Notes under the pieces: generated by a model
Seen by the model: only the letters and a program-made list of their open reading frames with translations
Database searches by the model: none
Told to the model about the DNA's origin: nothing
Part shown: positions 16,767-24,509 of the stretch, one piece after another
Position numbering within the stretch: position 1 is the first letter of the stretch
How the letters are laid out: every line of letters begins with the position of its first letter
Translations under genes and position numbers: made by a program
Origin: a virus
Reading direction: 5' to 3' (one strand)
IMG/VR virus record: IMGVR_UViG_3300044949_001773
Location: 1-64,000 of that record
Length of the DNA stretch: 64,000 bases

Positions 16767-17735
16767 ATGGACTTTGTTGATATTAAATATGTTAATTTGA
16801 TATCTTCTAAATTGTTAAAATTTAAAAAAATAAAAAATAATCTTTATAATTGCCGGTGCCCAATTTGCGGAGATTCTAAAAAAAATAAAAATAAAGCAAG
16901 AGGGTACTTTTACCAAGTAAAAAATAACACAAATTATAAATGCCATAACTGTGGAGTTAATATATCATTTAATAATTTTTTAAAGGAATTTGATTCATCT
17001 ACTTATAAGCAATATCAGCTTGATAAATTTAAAGAAGGTCATACTGGAAAAAACTTTTCGGTTGAAGAACCTAAATTTGAATTTCAGGTTCCAAAATTTA
17101 AACCAAAACTAGATTTATTAAAGGCTTCAGAAAATGAAGTATCCAGAAACTATCTAGAAAGTAGAAAACTAAACTCTTATAAATTTTATTACGCAGATAA
17201 ATTTAAATCGTGGACAAATTCCCTCAAAAAAGTCTTCGATGATACTAGTAAAGATGAACCTAGGATTGTTATTCCTCTGTTCTATCAAAATACTCTTGTG
17301 GGATTTCAGGGCAGATCACTTGGCCCAAGCAAGATCAAATACATTACCGTAATGCTTAATGATGACGCACCAAAAATCTACGGTCTCGATGAGATTGAAA
17401 AAAGTAAAACTGTCTACATCACAGAAGGTCCATTCGACTCAACTTTCATTCGCAACTCAATTGCTCTTTGCGGAGCTGATGGTGATGTTAGTAAGTGGGG
17501 TATTAGCGATTGTGTTTGGATTTATGATAACGAACCACGTAATGCGGAAATCCACGCAAGAATATCCCGTGCCATTAGTGGCGGACAAAAAGTTGTTATC
17601 TGGCCAACAACAATAAAAGAAAAAGATATTAATGATATGATTTTGTCTGGACTTGATGTTCAATCTGTGATAGAATCAAATACCTACTCAGGATTAGAAG
17701 CAAAACTTAAATTTACCACCTGGAAAAAAATATGA
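16767..17735 (+). CDS. 61: DNA primase gp61
   Basis: Primes lagging-strand synthesis with helicase gp41. 322 residues with an N-terminal zinc finger (CRCPICGDSKKNKN, then YKCHNCGVN) and a TOPRIM core (KTVYITEGPFDSTFIRNSIA with the catalytic Glu, and WIYDNEPRNAE). Its end overlaps nrdA by 4 bp. Confidence 0.95.
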   Translation: MDFVDIKYVNLISSKLLKFKKIKNNLYNCRCPICGDSKKNKNKARGYFYQVKNNTNYKCHNCGVNISFNNFLKEFDSSTYKQYQLDKFKEGHTGKNFSVEEPKFEFQVPKFKPKLDLLKASENEVSRNYLESRKLNSYKFYYADKFKSWTNSLKKVFDDTSKDEPRIVIPLFYQNTLVGFQGRSLGPSKIKYITVMLNDDAPKIYGLDEIEKSKTVYITEGPFDSTFIRNSIALCGADGDVSKWGISDCVWIYDNEPRNAEIHARISRAISGGQKVVIWPTTIKEKDINDMILSGLDVQSVIESNTYSGLEAKLKFTTWKKI

Positions 17736-20029
17736 GCAACGGAACAAAAGTACAAAAACGTGATGGAAGGATTGAATCTCTTGATCTTGATAAAATGCAT
17801 TTGATGGTTAATGAAGCATGTAAAGGACTTGCTGGGGTTTCTGCTAGTCAAGTAGAAATGACTTCTGGAATTCAATTTTATGATGGCATTTCTACCCAAG
17901 AAATTCAAGAAATTCTTATTCGTTCTGCTTCCGATTTAATTGATTTAGAGCATCCTAATTATCAGTATGTTGCAGCACGTCTTCTTCTATTTTCCGTTCG
18001 TAAACAGCTGTATGGAAAAATGAAAGAGCTTCCTCATCTTGAGCAGCACATTTATAATTGTGTTGCTCAAGAAGTTTATGATAATGATATTTTTACAAAA
18101 TACTCTAAAGAAGAAATTGAAAAAGCTAATAGTTTTATTGATCATGATCGTGACTTTCTGTTCACTTATGCTGGTCTACGTCAGGTAGTTGATAAGTACC
18201 TTGTGCAGGATAGGAGCAGTGGTGGTGTGTATGAAACCCCACAATTTATGTACATGATGATTGCTCTGACTATTTTTGCAGAGTATCCAAAAGAAACCCG
18301 TATGTCATATGTTAAGAGGTATTATGACGCAATCTCCAAACACAAAATCAACATTCCCACACCTATCATGGCAGGAGTGCGAACTCCACTTCGACAATTT
18401 GCTAGCTGTGTTCTTGTTGATGTTGATGACACCCTCGATTCTATCTTTAGCTCTGATATGGCAATTGGCCGGTACGTTGCACAAAGGGCGGGAATCGGCA
18501 TCAATGCTGGTAGAATCCGTGGCATCAACAGTAAGATCCGAGGTGGAGAAGTACAGCATACAGGCGTTGTCCCTTTCCTCAAGAAGTTTGAAGCAACTGT
18601 CCGATGCTGCACTCAAAATGGCATCCGTGGTGGATCAGCAACTGTCCACTTCCCAATCTGGCACCAAGAAATAGAAGATATTCTAGTTCTCAAAAACAAT
18701 AAAGGTACCGAAGACAATCGAGTTCGTAAACTTGATTACTCTATTCAAATTTCTAAGTTGTTTTATGAAAGGTTTATCAAAGATGAAGAGATTACTCTCT
18801 TCAGTCCCCATGACGTACCTGGACTTTATGATTCTTTCGGACTCGCTAGTTTTGACGATCTCTATGTTTCATATGAAAAGGATCCGTCCGTTCCGAAAAA
18901 AACTATTAAAGCACAGGAACTCATTCTCAGTCTCCTTAAGGAAAGGGCTGAAACAGGTCGTATCTATATCATGAACATTGATCATTGTAATTCTCATTCT
19001 TCTTTTAAAGATAAAGTTGAGATGAGCAATCTCTGCCAAGAAATTACTCTTCCAACTTATCCGATTCAACATATTGATGATACAAGTGGTGAGATTGCTC
19101 TTTGTATTCTTTCCGCAATTAATGTTGGTAAAGTAAAATCTGATGAAGAACTTGAAGAACTTTGTGACCTTTCTGTTCGTGGTTTGGATGAGTTGATTGA
19201 CTATCAGAAATACCCCGTAGCGGCTGCGGAGATCGCCACCAAGGCCCGTCGTTCTCTTGGTATAGGGTTTATTGGTCTTGCTCACTATTTGGCAAAACTT
19301 GGATTTAATTATGGAGATCAAAAAGCATGGGATGCTGTTCATGGACTTACTGAAGCATTTCAGTATTATCTACTAAAAGCATCCAATCAACTTGCTAAAG
19401 AAAAGGGTCATTGCGAATATTTTGGACGTACTAAGTATGCCGATGGAATTCTTCCAATTGACACTTATAAAAAAGATGTAGACGAAATTACCTCAGTTGG
19501 ATTGGATCATGATTGGGAAACTCTTAGAGCATCTATCTTGGAACATGGTCTCAGACACTCAACATTGTCCGCACAGATGCCATCGGAGAGCAGTTCCGTT
19601 GTGTCAAATGCAACTAATGGAATCGAGCCACCTAGAGATTACTTGTCCGTTAAGAAAAGTAAAAAAGGACCACTTAAGCAGATTGTTCCTCAGTATCATA
19701 CGCTCAAGAACAACTATACGCTTCTTTGGGATATGCCTAACAACACTGGCTATATTAATATTGTTGCTGTAATGCAGAAATTTTTTGATCAAGCGATTTC
19801 AGGTAATTGGAGTTACAATCCAGAAAACTATGAAAATAATGAGGTACCTACTTCAGTTATGGCAAATGACTTTTTGACTACATACAAATACGGGTGGAAA
19901 ACATCTTACTATCAAAATACATATGATATTAAGACTGATGAGGTAGTAGAAGAAAAGCCTAATCTTCAAGATTTGCTAAGTGAGTTAAGTTCAGTAGAGG
20001 AGGGAGAGTGTGAATCCTGCGCAGTTTGA
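17732..20029 (+). CDS. nrdA: Ribonucleotide reductase alpha subunit (class Ia)
   Basis: Reduces NDPs to dNDPs for phage DNA synthesis, 765 residues. An ATP-cone remnant (KVQKRDGRIESLDLDKMHLM) opens the protein. Active-site parts are visible: FASCVLVDVDD (first redox Cys), MSNLCQEITLP (N-x-C-x-E radical triad) and IALCILSAINVG (second Cys). The C-terminal CESC pair would accept electrons from glutaredoxin, which is also encoded here (51042). Overlaps gp61 and nrdB. Confidence 0.97.
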   Translation: MSNGTKVQKRDGRIESLDLDKMHLMVNEACKGLAGVSASQVEMTSGIQFYDGISTQEIQEILIRSASDLIDLEHPNYQYVAARLLLFSVRKQLYGKMKELPHLEQHIYNCVAQEVYDNDIFTKYSKEEIEKANSFIDHDRDFLFTYAGLRQVVDKYLVQDRSSGGVYETPQFMYMMIALTIFAEYPKETRMSYVKRYYDAISKHKINIPTPIMAGVRTPLRQFASCVLVDVDDTLDSIFSSDMAIGRYVAQRAGIGINAGRIRGINSKIRGGEVQHTGVVPFLKKFEATVRCCTQNGIRGGSATVHFPIWHQEIEDILVLKNNKGTEDNRVRKLDYSIQISKLFYERFIKDEEITLFSPHDVPGLYDSFGLASFDDLYVSYEKDPSVPKKTIKAQELILSLLKERAETGRIYIMNIDHCNSHSSFKDKVEMSNLCQEITLPTYPIQHIDDTSGEIALCILSAINVGKVKSDEELEELCDLSVRGLDELIDYQKYPVAAAEIATKARRSLGIGFIGLAHYLAKLGFNYGDQKAWDAVHGLTEAFQYYLLKASNQLAKEKGHCEYFGRTKYADGILPIDTYKKDVDEITSVGLDHDWETLRASILEHGLRHSTLSAQMPSESSSVVSNATNGIEPPRDYLSVKKSKKGPLKQIVPQYHTLKNNYTLLWDMPNNTGYINIVAVMQKFFDQAISGNWSYNPENYENNEVPTSVMANDFLTTYKYGWKTSYYQNTYDIKTDEVVEEKPNLQDLLSELSSVEEGECESCAV

Positions 20030-21206
20030 TTTTAAAACTTCTTCAATAGAAGAAACAAAAACAGATATTAAAGGAATGACAGTTTTTAATACGGAGCAAG
20101 TTAATACTAAAAAACAACCAATGTTTTTTGGAAAACCACTTGGAGTTCAACGATATGATTCATACAAATATCCTATTTTTGAAAAACTAACGACTCAGCA
20201 ACTAGGGTACTTCTGGAGACCTGAGGAGGTCTCCCTCCAGAAGGATCGTGGAGATTATCAAACACTTCGACCAGAACAAAAGCATATCTATACTTCTAAT
20301 CTAAAGTATCAGATCATGCTTGATTCTATTCAGGGTCGTGGTCCTGGTATGGCATTTATTCCATACTGCTCACTTCCTGAATTAGAAGCATGTATGGAAG
20401 TATGGGGATTTATGGAAATGATTCATTCACGCTCATACACCTATATTATTAAAAACGTCTATTCAGACCCAAGTGAGGTATTTGATAAGATTGTCACTGA
20501 TGAGCGTATTCTAGAGCGTGCTAAGAGCGTTACAGAGTCTTATGATGATTTTATTCAATCATCTCAACAATATGGTGCATCAGATACATGGTTACATAAA
20601 CTTGAAGGGGTATCATACGCAAAAGAAACGATTAATGATGTCAAAAGAAAACTCTACCGTGCCGTTGCTAACGTTAATATTTTGGAAGGTATACGCTTTT
20701 ATGTCTCGTTCGCTTGTTCTTTCGCTTTCGGCGAACTCAAGCTCATGGAAGGTTCTGCCAAGATTATCTCTCTCATCGCAAGAGACGAAAACCAACATTT
20801 AGCTATTACTCAGAATATTCTGAATAAGTGGCGTGATGGTGACGATCCAGAAATGAAGCAGATTATGAAAGAAGAAGAGGAATGGACATATGCTATGTTT
20901 GATCGTGCTGTAAATGAAGAAAAGCGATGGGCAGATTATCTGTTCAAGGATGGAAGTATGATTGGACTTAATGATAAACTTCTTCAGCAATATGTTGAAT
21001 GGATTGCAAATCGTAGGATTAAGGCAATTGGTCTTAAACCACAATATGATATTTCAGCAAATAATAATCCTCTTCCTTGGACTCAGCACTGGATTTCTTC
21101 TAAAGGTCTTCAGGTGGCACCACAAGAAACGGAAGTTGAGTCCTATGTAGTAGGAGGAATTAAACAAGATGTTACCAAAAATACTTTCGCAGGATTCCAA
21201 TTATGA
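20010..21206 (+). CDS. nrdB: Ribonucleotide reductase beta subunit
   Basis: Radical-generating diiron subunit, 398 residues. GTG start at 20010, behind a GAGGAGGGAGAG ribosome site and 20 bp inside the nrdA end. Metal-ligand helices: LEACMEVWGFMEMIHSRSYT and LIARDENQHLAITQ. The interaction tail ends VTKNTFAGFQL. Confidence 0.95.
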   Translation: MNPAQFDFKTSSIEETKTDIKGMTVFNTEQVNTKKQPMFFGKPLGVQRYDSYKYPIFEKLTTQQLGYFWRPEEVSLQKDRGDYQTLRPEQKHIYTSNLKYQIMLDSIQGRGPGMAFIPYCSLPELEACMEVWGFMEMIHSRSYTYIIKNVYSDPSEVFDKIVTDERILERAKSVTESYDDFIQSSQQYGASDTWLHKLEGVSYAKETINDVKRKLYRAVANVNILEGIRFYVSFACSFAFGELKLMEGSAKIISLIARDENQHLAITQNILNKWRDGDDPEMKQIMKEEEEWTYAMFDRAVNEEKRWADYLFKDGSMIGLNDKLLQQYVEWIANRRIKAIGLKPQYDISANNNPLPWTQHWISSKGLQVAPQETEVESYVVGGIKQDVTKNTFAGFQL

Positions 21207-21318
21207 TGAATGGTGCGAGCAGGAAATCCTAAACGCATATAAAGAAGCAGCAGAATGTGATGATTATTTGTTTGGAGATTATGACTATTGTAAAGAGTGG
21301 ATTGGTATAAGCACCTAA
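21169..21318 (+). CDS. 49-residue acidic protein overlapping nrdB
   Basis: Begins MLPKILSQDSNYDEWCEQEI, out of frame with nrdB, behind TAGGAGG (start 9 bp further on). Contains Cys and acidic-aromatic clusters (DDYLFGDYDYCKEW). A terminator follows. Function unknown. Confidence 0.6.
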   Translation: MLPKILSQDSNYDEWCEQEILNAYKEAAECDDYLFGDYDYCKEWIGIST

Positions 21319-21330
21319 AATATTATAGAT

Positions 21331-21355
21331 ATGGGAGAGTAATCTCCCATTTTTT
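21331..21355 (+). terminator. Terminator of the nrdAB unit
   Basis: ATGGGAGA-GTAA-TCTCCCAT perfect 8-bp stem with T5 directly before the next start codon. Confidence 0.9.
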
Positions 21356-21517
21356 ATGCCCAAAAATCAACTTAATAAAGAAGAACTTAAGGTTCGTGTT
21401 TTAAAATTAAAAGATAACCTTTATAAGGATCACATTCGCCCAGAAATGGATATGAAAGGATTAGCGCATAAATATCTGAACGAAGTTCTTGATATAATTG
21501 ATGAGTATAGATATTGA
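21356..21517 (+). CDS. 53-residue helical protein
   Basis: MPKNQLNKEELKVRVLKLKD... with a second helix HKYLNEVLDIIDEYRY. The ATG abuts the terminator T-run and the end overlaps the GIY-YIG gene. Function unknown. Confidence 0.6.
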   Translation: MPKNQLNKEELKVRVLKLKDNLYKDHIRPEMDMKGLAHKYLNEVLDIIDEYRY

Positions 21518-21947
21518 CTATGAAAATCCTTGGATCTATAATGGGGAACCTTTTACTAGTTCTGATATTGGGGACAATTTTGGTTTTGTTTATCTCATTG
21601 CCAATAAGCTCAACCAACGAAAATACATTGGTAGAAAATATCTTTGGCAGTTCAGAACACCAAAGGGTAAAAAAAGAAAAGTAAAATCTGAATCTGATTG
21701 GAAAAATTATTATGGATCTTGTCCGGAACTTAAAGACGATATTGTCAAATTTGGTAAACAAAATTTTAGTAGAACTATCCTATCATTACATAAAACAAAG
21801 GGCAAAACTAATTATGAAGAAACGAGACAGCTTTTCGTGAATAATGTTCTTTTAGAATCCCTTGACAACGGACAGCCAGCGTTCTATAATTCCAATGTCC
21901 TCTCCAGGTACTTCCGAAAAGATTATTTTAATCTTCTTGACGAGTAA
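21501..21947 (+). CDS. SegE-like GIY-YIG endonuclease
   Basis: 148 residues. The GIY-YIG core reads FGFVYLIANKLNQRKYIGRK near residue 27, followed by a basic KKRKVKSESDWKNYYGSC motif and LSLHKTKGKTNYEET. This matches the family often annotated as putative SegE-type endonuclease in T4-like cyanophages. It may be a mobile gene or a host-DNA nuclease. ATG at 21501 is chosen over an in-frame TTG three bases earlier. Confidence 0.8.
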   Translation: MSIDIDYENPWIYNGEPFTSSDIGDNFGFVYLIANKLNQRKYIGRKYLWQFRTPKGKKRKVKSESDWKNYYGSCPELKDDIVKFGKQNFSRTILSLHKTKGKTNYEETRQLFVNNVLLESLDNGQPAFYNSNVLSRYFRKDYFNLLDE

Positions 21948-21969
21948 TTTTTATCTTTCTTCTTAAAAA

Positions 21970-22317
21970 ATGAACATCTTTAACAGTTTTAAAAAAGTCA
22001 TTCAGTATGCTAAAGAAGGCTATGATGCTGGATATAACGGGTCAAATAGTAGTAATGTCAATGCTGTTAGTAATTTTAAGAAGATGAAGGATGAAAGTAA
22101 AAAAACTACAAATCTGGAAAAAACTACACTTGATAATTCTATGCCATTGACAACTGAAGAACTTGTTTCTAATATTTGCGATTGGTCTGTTGATTTAATT
22201 AATGATCCAAGTACTTCGCAAAAAAACGCAGAATCAATTTACAGTGAATTTGAAGAATGGATTGATCCGGAACATGATGAACTTGATATATTTTATTTGG
22301 ATCTTGACAAATCCTAA
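21970..22317 (+). CDS. Hypothetical protein, 115 residues
   Basis: MNIFNSFKKVIQYAKEGYDA start, low-complexity Asn/Ser/Lys middle, acidic end (EFEEWIDPEHDELDIFYLDL). No family recognised. A terminator follows. Confidence 0.6.
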   Translation: MNIFNSFKKVIQYAKEGYDAGYNGSNSSNVNAVSNFKKMKDESKKTTNLEKTTLDNSMPLTTEELVSNICDWSVDLINDPSTSQKNAESIYSEFEEWIDPEHDELDIFYLDLDKS

Positions 22318-22337
22318 ATATTAACTTATTATGTAAA

Positions 22338-22362
22338 ATCCCTATTATGAGTAGGGTTTTTT
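22338..22362 (+). terminator. Terminator
   Basis: CCCTA-TTATGAG-TAGGG stem with T6. Confidence 0.75.
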
Positions 22363-22390
22363 GTTATGAGATTTTGAGTGCGATTTAGAG

Positions 22391-22438
22391 CCGTGGGTGC
22401 TGCCCCTGAGAAGGGGAACTTCTCCTTTACCTATACGG
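22391..22438 (+). ncRNA. Candidate structured leader RNA before the RlpA-like gene
   Basis: An outer stem CCGTGGGT/ACCTATACGG (8 pairs, two bulged bases) encloses two mutually exclusive hairpins: CCCC/GGGG (22403-22416) and GAGAAG/CTTCTC (22408-22424). It ends 22 bases before the start codon. It may be a switch controlling translation of the secreted protein; family unknown to me. Confidence 0.45.
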
Positions 22439-22460
22439 ATGTAGAGTTCTATTAAAATTA

Positions 22461-22823
22461 ATGCTTTTTAAAACACTTTCAATTCTTGCTATTGCTACTG
22501 TAGGATTGGCACCCCTTCAAGCAAAAGCAGCGAGCGGATGTTCCCTCGCATCACATTATGGAATCGGTGATGGATATCACGGGCAGACAACTGCCAATGG
22601 CGAACGGTATAATGCTTATGGAAAATCAGTAGCACATCGTTGGCTTCCATTCGGAACAAAACTAAGAGTTACAAATCAATCTAATGGAAGATCAGTAATT
22701 GTGCGTGTAAATGATCGCGGTCCTTATATCGCGGGTAGAGACCTTGACCTTTCTTATGGTGCATTCTCTACTATTGCTTCACCAAGTCAAGGTGTTGCTA
22801 CAATTTGCTACTCGCGGGCATAA
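22461..22823 (+). CDS. Secreted RlpA-like double-psi beta-barrel protein
   Basis: 120 residues with a signal peptide (MLFKTLSILAIATVGLAPLQ, cleavage near AKA-A). The barrel motifs match RlpA: ASHYGIGDGYHGQTTANGER, VAHRWLPFGTKLRVTNQSNG and VRVNDRGPYIAGRDLDLSYG, keeping the His and Asp that RlpA lytic transglycosylases use. A role in peptidoglycan cutting or wall remodelling is likely. It is separate from the lysis genes at 41-42 kb. Confidence 0.85.
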   Translation: MLFKTLSILAIATVGLAPLQAKAASGCSLASHYGIGDGYHGQTTANGERYNAYGKSVAHRWLPFGTKLRVTNQSNGRSVIVRVNDRGPYIAGRDLDLSYGAFSTIASPSQGVATICYSRA

Positions 22824-22848
22824 GTGACTAAAAACTGAATAATAAATA

Positions 22849-22876
22849 GAGGAGAGCGATTGCTACTCCTTTTTTT
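22849..22876 (+). terminator. Terminator
   Basis: GAGGAG-AGC-GATT-GCT-CTCC hairpin (one bulged A) and T7, directly before the next start. An AATAAATA box lies at 22841-22848. Confidence 0.7.
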
Positions 22877-23371
22877 ATGTTTAATTTTAATTTTGGTAAG
22901 AAGAAGCCAGATAAGAAAAAAATAATAATCATAAGTATATTACTTTGCGGCATTGTAGCAACACTTTCACAATGCTCTGGAGTATCTGAAAATGTATTGT
23001 GGGATTTGTTGGACGAAATTCAAAGAAAATATTTCCCGCAAACTATTATTAATGAAATTATTATTCAAGATCCTAACAAAGTAGAAAGAAGAGTACATAG
23101 GGATGTTGATAATGCGATTAAAGAGTATGAACGCTTGACAAAAAATTCAGAACCTCCTATAATAACGTTACCTAAATTTATAGAATCTCCTTTGAATAAA
23201 AATTTGTGCTACACTGAGGAATGTCAATCTTTAGGCGGAGAAATGAGGCTTTGTGCTCCTTGGATTGATACCTGTAAGGACACTTCTGAAACTGGCCAAA
23301 GGTATTTGCCAGAAAATCAAAATTCTGTTAATGTAAGTGAGTGGTTGAGAAACGAACCACTTGAACCTTGA
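22877..23371 (+). CDS. Membrane-anchored hypothetical protein
   Basis: 164 residues. A basic N-terminus (KKKPDKKK) precedes a membrane helix at about 15-33 (IIIISILLCGIVATLSQC). The outside part has four Cys in two pairs (LCYTEECQS, LCAPWIDTCKD), consistent with disulphides in the periplasm. Function unknown. Confidence 0.65.
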   Translation: MFNFNFGKKKPDKKKIIIISILLCGIVATLSQCSGVSENVLWDLLDEIQRKYFPQTIINEIIIQDPNKVERRVHRDVDNAIKEYERLTKNSEPPIITLPKFIESPLNKNLCYTEECQSLGGEMRLCAPWIDTCKDTSETGQRYLPENQNSVNVSEWLRNEPLEP

Positions 23372-23385
23372 AAACTTAACATAAT

Positions 23386-23466
23386 GCCCCTGTGGTGAAA
23401 TGGTAAACACAGTTGACTCAAAATCAACCGCCTACGGGTTTGTCGGTTCAAATCCGACTGGGGGCA
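23386..23466 (+). tRNA. tRNA-Leu (CAA)
   Basis: Cloverleaf with acceptor GCCCCTG/TGGGGGC, anticodon stem GTTGA/TCAAC with loop CTCAAAA (anticodon CAA), a long variable arm (CGCCTACGGGTTTGT) and T-stem TCGGT. Decodes UUG. No encoded CCA. Confidence 0.93.
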
Positions 23467-23467
23467 C

Positions 23468-23500
23468 TTGACTATCATAGAATCTTGTTTTATAATAGTC
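23468..23500 (+). promoter_or_regulatory. Sigma-70-type promoter with dyad, abutting tRNA-Leu
   Basis: TTGACT (23468-23473), 17-bp spacer, TATAAT (23491-23496). GACTAT and ATAGTC (23470-23475, 23495-23500) form an inverted repeat across the promoter. Confidence 0.8.
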
Positions 23501-23508
23501 TTGTTCAA

Positions 23509-23596
23509 GCGAGTGAGACTTGGTAGTCAGAGAGGTCTTATAAACCTTTTCCGCCAGATTAGCGGCTTTGACCTGGTTCGAATCCAGGCACTCGTA
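23509..23596 (+). tRNA. Unusual class II tRNA with UAU anticodon
   Basis: Acceptor GCGAGTG/CACTCGT, T-arm CCTGG-TTCGAAT-CCAGG and a long variable stem (CCGC...GCGG) mark a class II tRNA (Leu/Ser/Tyr type). The anticodon stem AGGT/ACCT holds loop CTTATAA, so the anticodon is UAU (Ile AUA), not a Leu or Ser one. The D-arm is very short (GAC-TTGGTA-GTC). It is either a Leu tRNA with a changed anticodon or a decaying gene. Confidence 0.7.
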
Positions 23597-23600
23597 CCTT

Positions 23601-23673
23601 GCTCGTTTAGCCATCTGGTGAAGGTAGCGTTCTCATAAAGCGCCTCAGGAGAGTTCGATCCTCTCAACGAGCA
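23601..23673 (+). tRNA. tRNA-Met (CAU)
   Basis: Acceptor GCTCGTT/AACGAGC, anticodon loop CTCATAA (CAU), T-arm GAGAG-TTCGATC-CTCTC. CAU could also be the modified Ile2 tRNA; this cannot be settled from sequence alone. Confidence 0.9.
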
Positions 23674-23674
23674 C

Positions 23675-23707
23675 TTGACAATCTGAGATTTCTGCCTTAT
23701 GATTGTC
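23675..23707 (+). promoter_or_regulatory. Sigma-70-type promoter with dyad, abutting tRNA-Met
   Basis: TTGACA (23675-23680), 17 bp, TATGAT (23698-23703). GACAATC/GATTGTC inverted repeat at 23677-23683 and 23701-23707. Confidence 0.8.
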
Positions 23708-23715
23708 TTATAAAT

Positions 23716-23787
23716 GGTTCTGTTGCTTATTGGTTAAAGCCTACACCTTATAAGTGTAAGAAGAGAGTTCAATTCTCTCCAGAACCA
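23716..23787 (+). tRNA. tRNA-Ile (UAU)
   Basis: Acceptor GGTTCTG/CAGAACC, anticodon stem TACAC/GTGTA with loop CTTATAA (UAU), T-arm GAGAG...CTCTC. Class I; decodes the rare AUA codon. Confidence 0.88.
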
Positions 23788-23791
23788 CCTT

Positions 23792-23864
23792 GCCCGTGTA
23801 GTCCAGCGGAAGAGACAAACGACTTAAAATCGTTCCAGGGTCGGTTCGAATCCGACCACGGGTA
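23792..23864 (+). tRNA. Class I tRNA with UAA anticodon (Leu?)
   Basis: A clean 73-base cloverleaf: GCCCGTG/CACGGGT, D-stem GTC/GAC, anticodon stem AACGA/TCGTT with loop CTTAAAA (UAA), five-base variable loop, T-stem GTCGG/CCGAC, discriminator A. UAA would read the Leu codon UUA, but Leu tRNAs normally have a long variable arm. Its amino-acid identity is therefore open. Confidence 0.85.
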
Positions 23865-23865
23865 T

Positions 23866-23894
23866 TTGACAATCTTTGTCAAATATGATATAAA
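23866..23894 (+). promoter_or_regulatory. Sigma-70-type promoter abutting the UAA tRNA
   Basis: TTGACA (23866-23871), 17-bp spacer, TATAAA (23889-23894). Transcription would start near 23901, about 80 bases before tRNA-Arg. The leader between holds CAAAG/CTTTG and CCTCC/GGAGG pairings. Confidence 0.75.
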
Positions 23895-23979
23895 TTATCT
23901 TATGGGCATCAAAGGTCCAAACTTTGAGTAAGTCCTACCCCTCCTATGCCTCTCAACGATGCACAAACCTGGAGGCCTT

Positions 23980-24051
23980 GGGCTCATAGTTAAGCGGATA
24001 TAACTACCGCCTTCTAAGCGGTCGTCCCTGGTTCGATTCCAGGTGAGCCTG
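23980..24051 (+). tRNA. tRNA-Arg (UCU)
   Basis: Acceptor GGGCTCA/TGAGCCT, anticodon stem ACCGC/GCGGT with loop CTTCTAA (UCU), T-arm CCTGG-TTCGATT-CCAGG. Confidence 0.93.
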
Positions 24052-24093
24052 TTCTAACATTATGTTAGATTTTATAATTAACAAAAAATTGAT

Positions 24094-24276
24094 ATGCCTA
24101 AAAAACAAGTTGTAAACACTTCTTACGATCTTGGTTATTCTTCTAGAAATGAAAACCATGATACGATTCGTGACATTAGAATTAATTTTGAAAATCCTGA
24201 TGATGAGTTTCTCATGGAAAATTTGAACACCTGGCTTCGTGCTATTGGGGTTAATCTTGAAGTCATTCAAAAATAA
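24094..24276 (+). CDS. 60-residue conserved cyanophage protein
   Basis: MPKKQVVNTSYDLGYSSRNE start; C-terminal half NPDDEFLMENLNTWLRAIGV is the conserved part I recognise from other T4-like cyanophages. Lies inside the tRNA cluster. Function unknown. Confidence 0.7.
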   Translation: MPKKQVVNTSYDLGYSSRNENHDTIRDIRINFENPDDEFLMENLNTWLRAIGVNLEVIQK

Positions 24277-24284
24277 TATAAAAC

Positions 24285-24317
24285 TTGACAATTAAACTTA
24301 AATAGTTTATAATTGTC
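24285..24317 (+). promoter_or_regulatory. Consensus sigma-70 promoter with dyad, before tRNA-Gly
   Basis: TTGACA (24285-24290), 17 bp, TATAAT (24308-24313). GACAATT/AATTGTC inverted repeat at 24287-24293 and 24311-24317. Confidence 0.85.
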
Positions 24318-24323
24318 TTATAT

Positions 24324-24395
24324 GCGGGGTTAGTTCAGCGGTAGAACGCTATCCTTCCAAGTTAGATGTCGTCGGTTCGATTCCGATACCCCGCT
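24324..24395 (+). tRNA. tRNA-Gly (UCC)
   Basis: Acceptor GCGGGGT/ACCCCGC, loop CTTCCAA (UCC), T-arm GTCGG-TTCGATT-CCGAT. One mismatch in the anticodon stem (CTATC/GTTAG). Confidence 0.9.
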
Positions 24396-24509
24396 CTTGG
24401 AGTTTATCTCCATATATAAAAGTGATAGAGGGTAAGCCTCTGTTATATCCTTATGAGGTATATTACGCTTACTCCATCATAAACACACACAAACACACAA
24501 GGAGTAAAA

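Noticed and set aside
23901-23979. Degenerate extra tRNA before tRNA-Arg
   Set aside because: It pairs as short hairpins (CAAAG/CTTTG, CCTCC/GGAGG) but lacks T-arm and anticodon arm features; it fits a transcript leader better.
24396-24509. Further tRNA or CRISPR-like structure in the CA-rich gap before 24510
   Set aside because: Only an irregular ACACACA stretch and weak pairings; no repeats with spacers and no cloverleaf.
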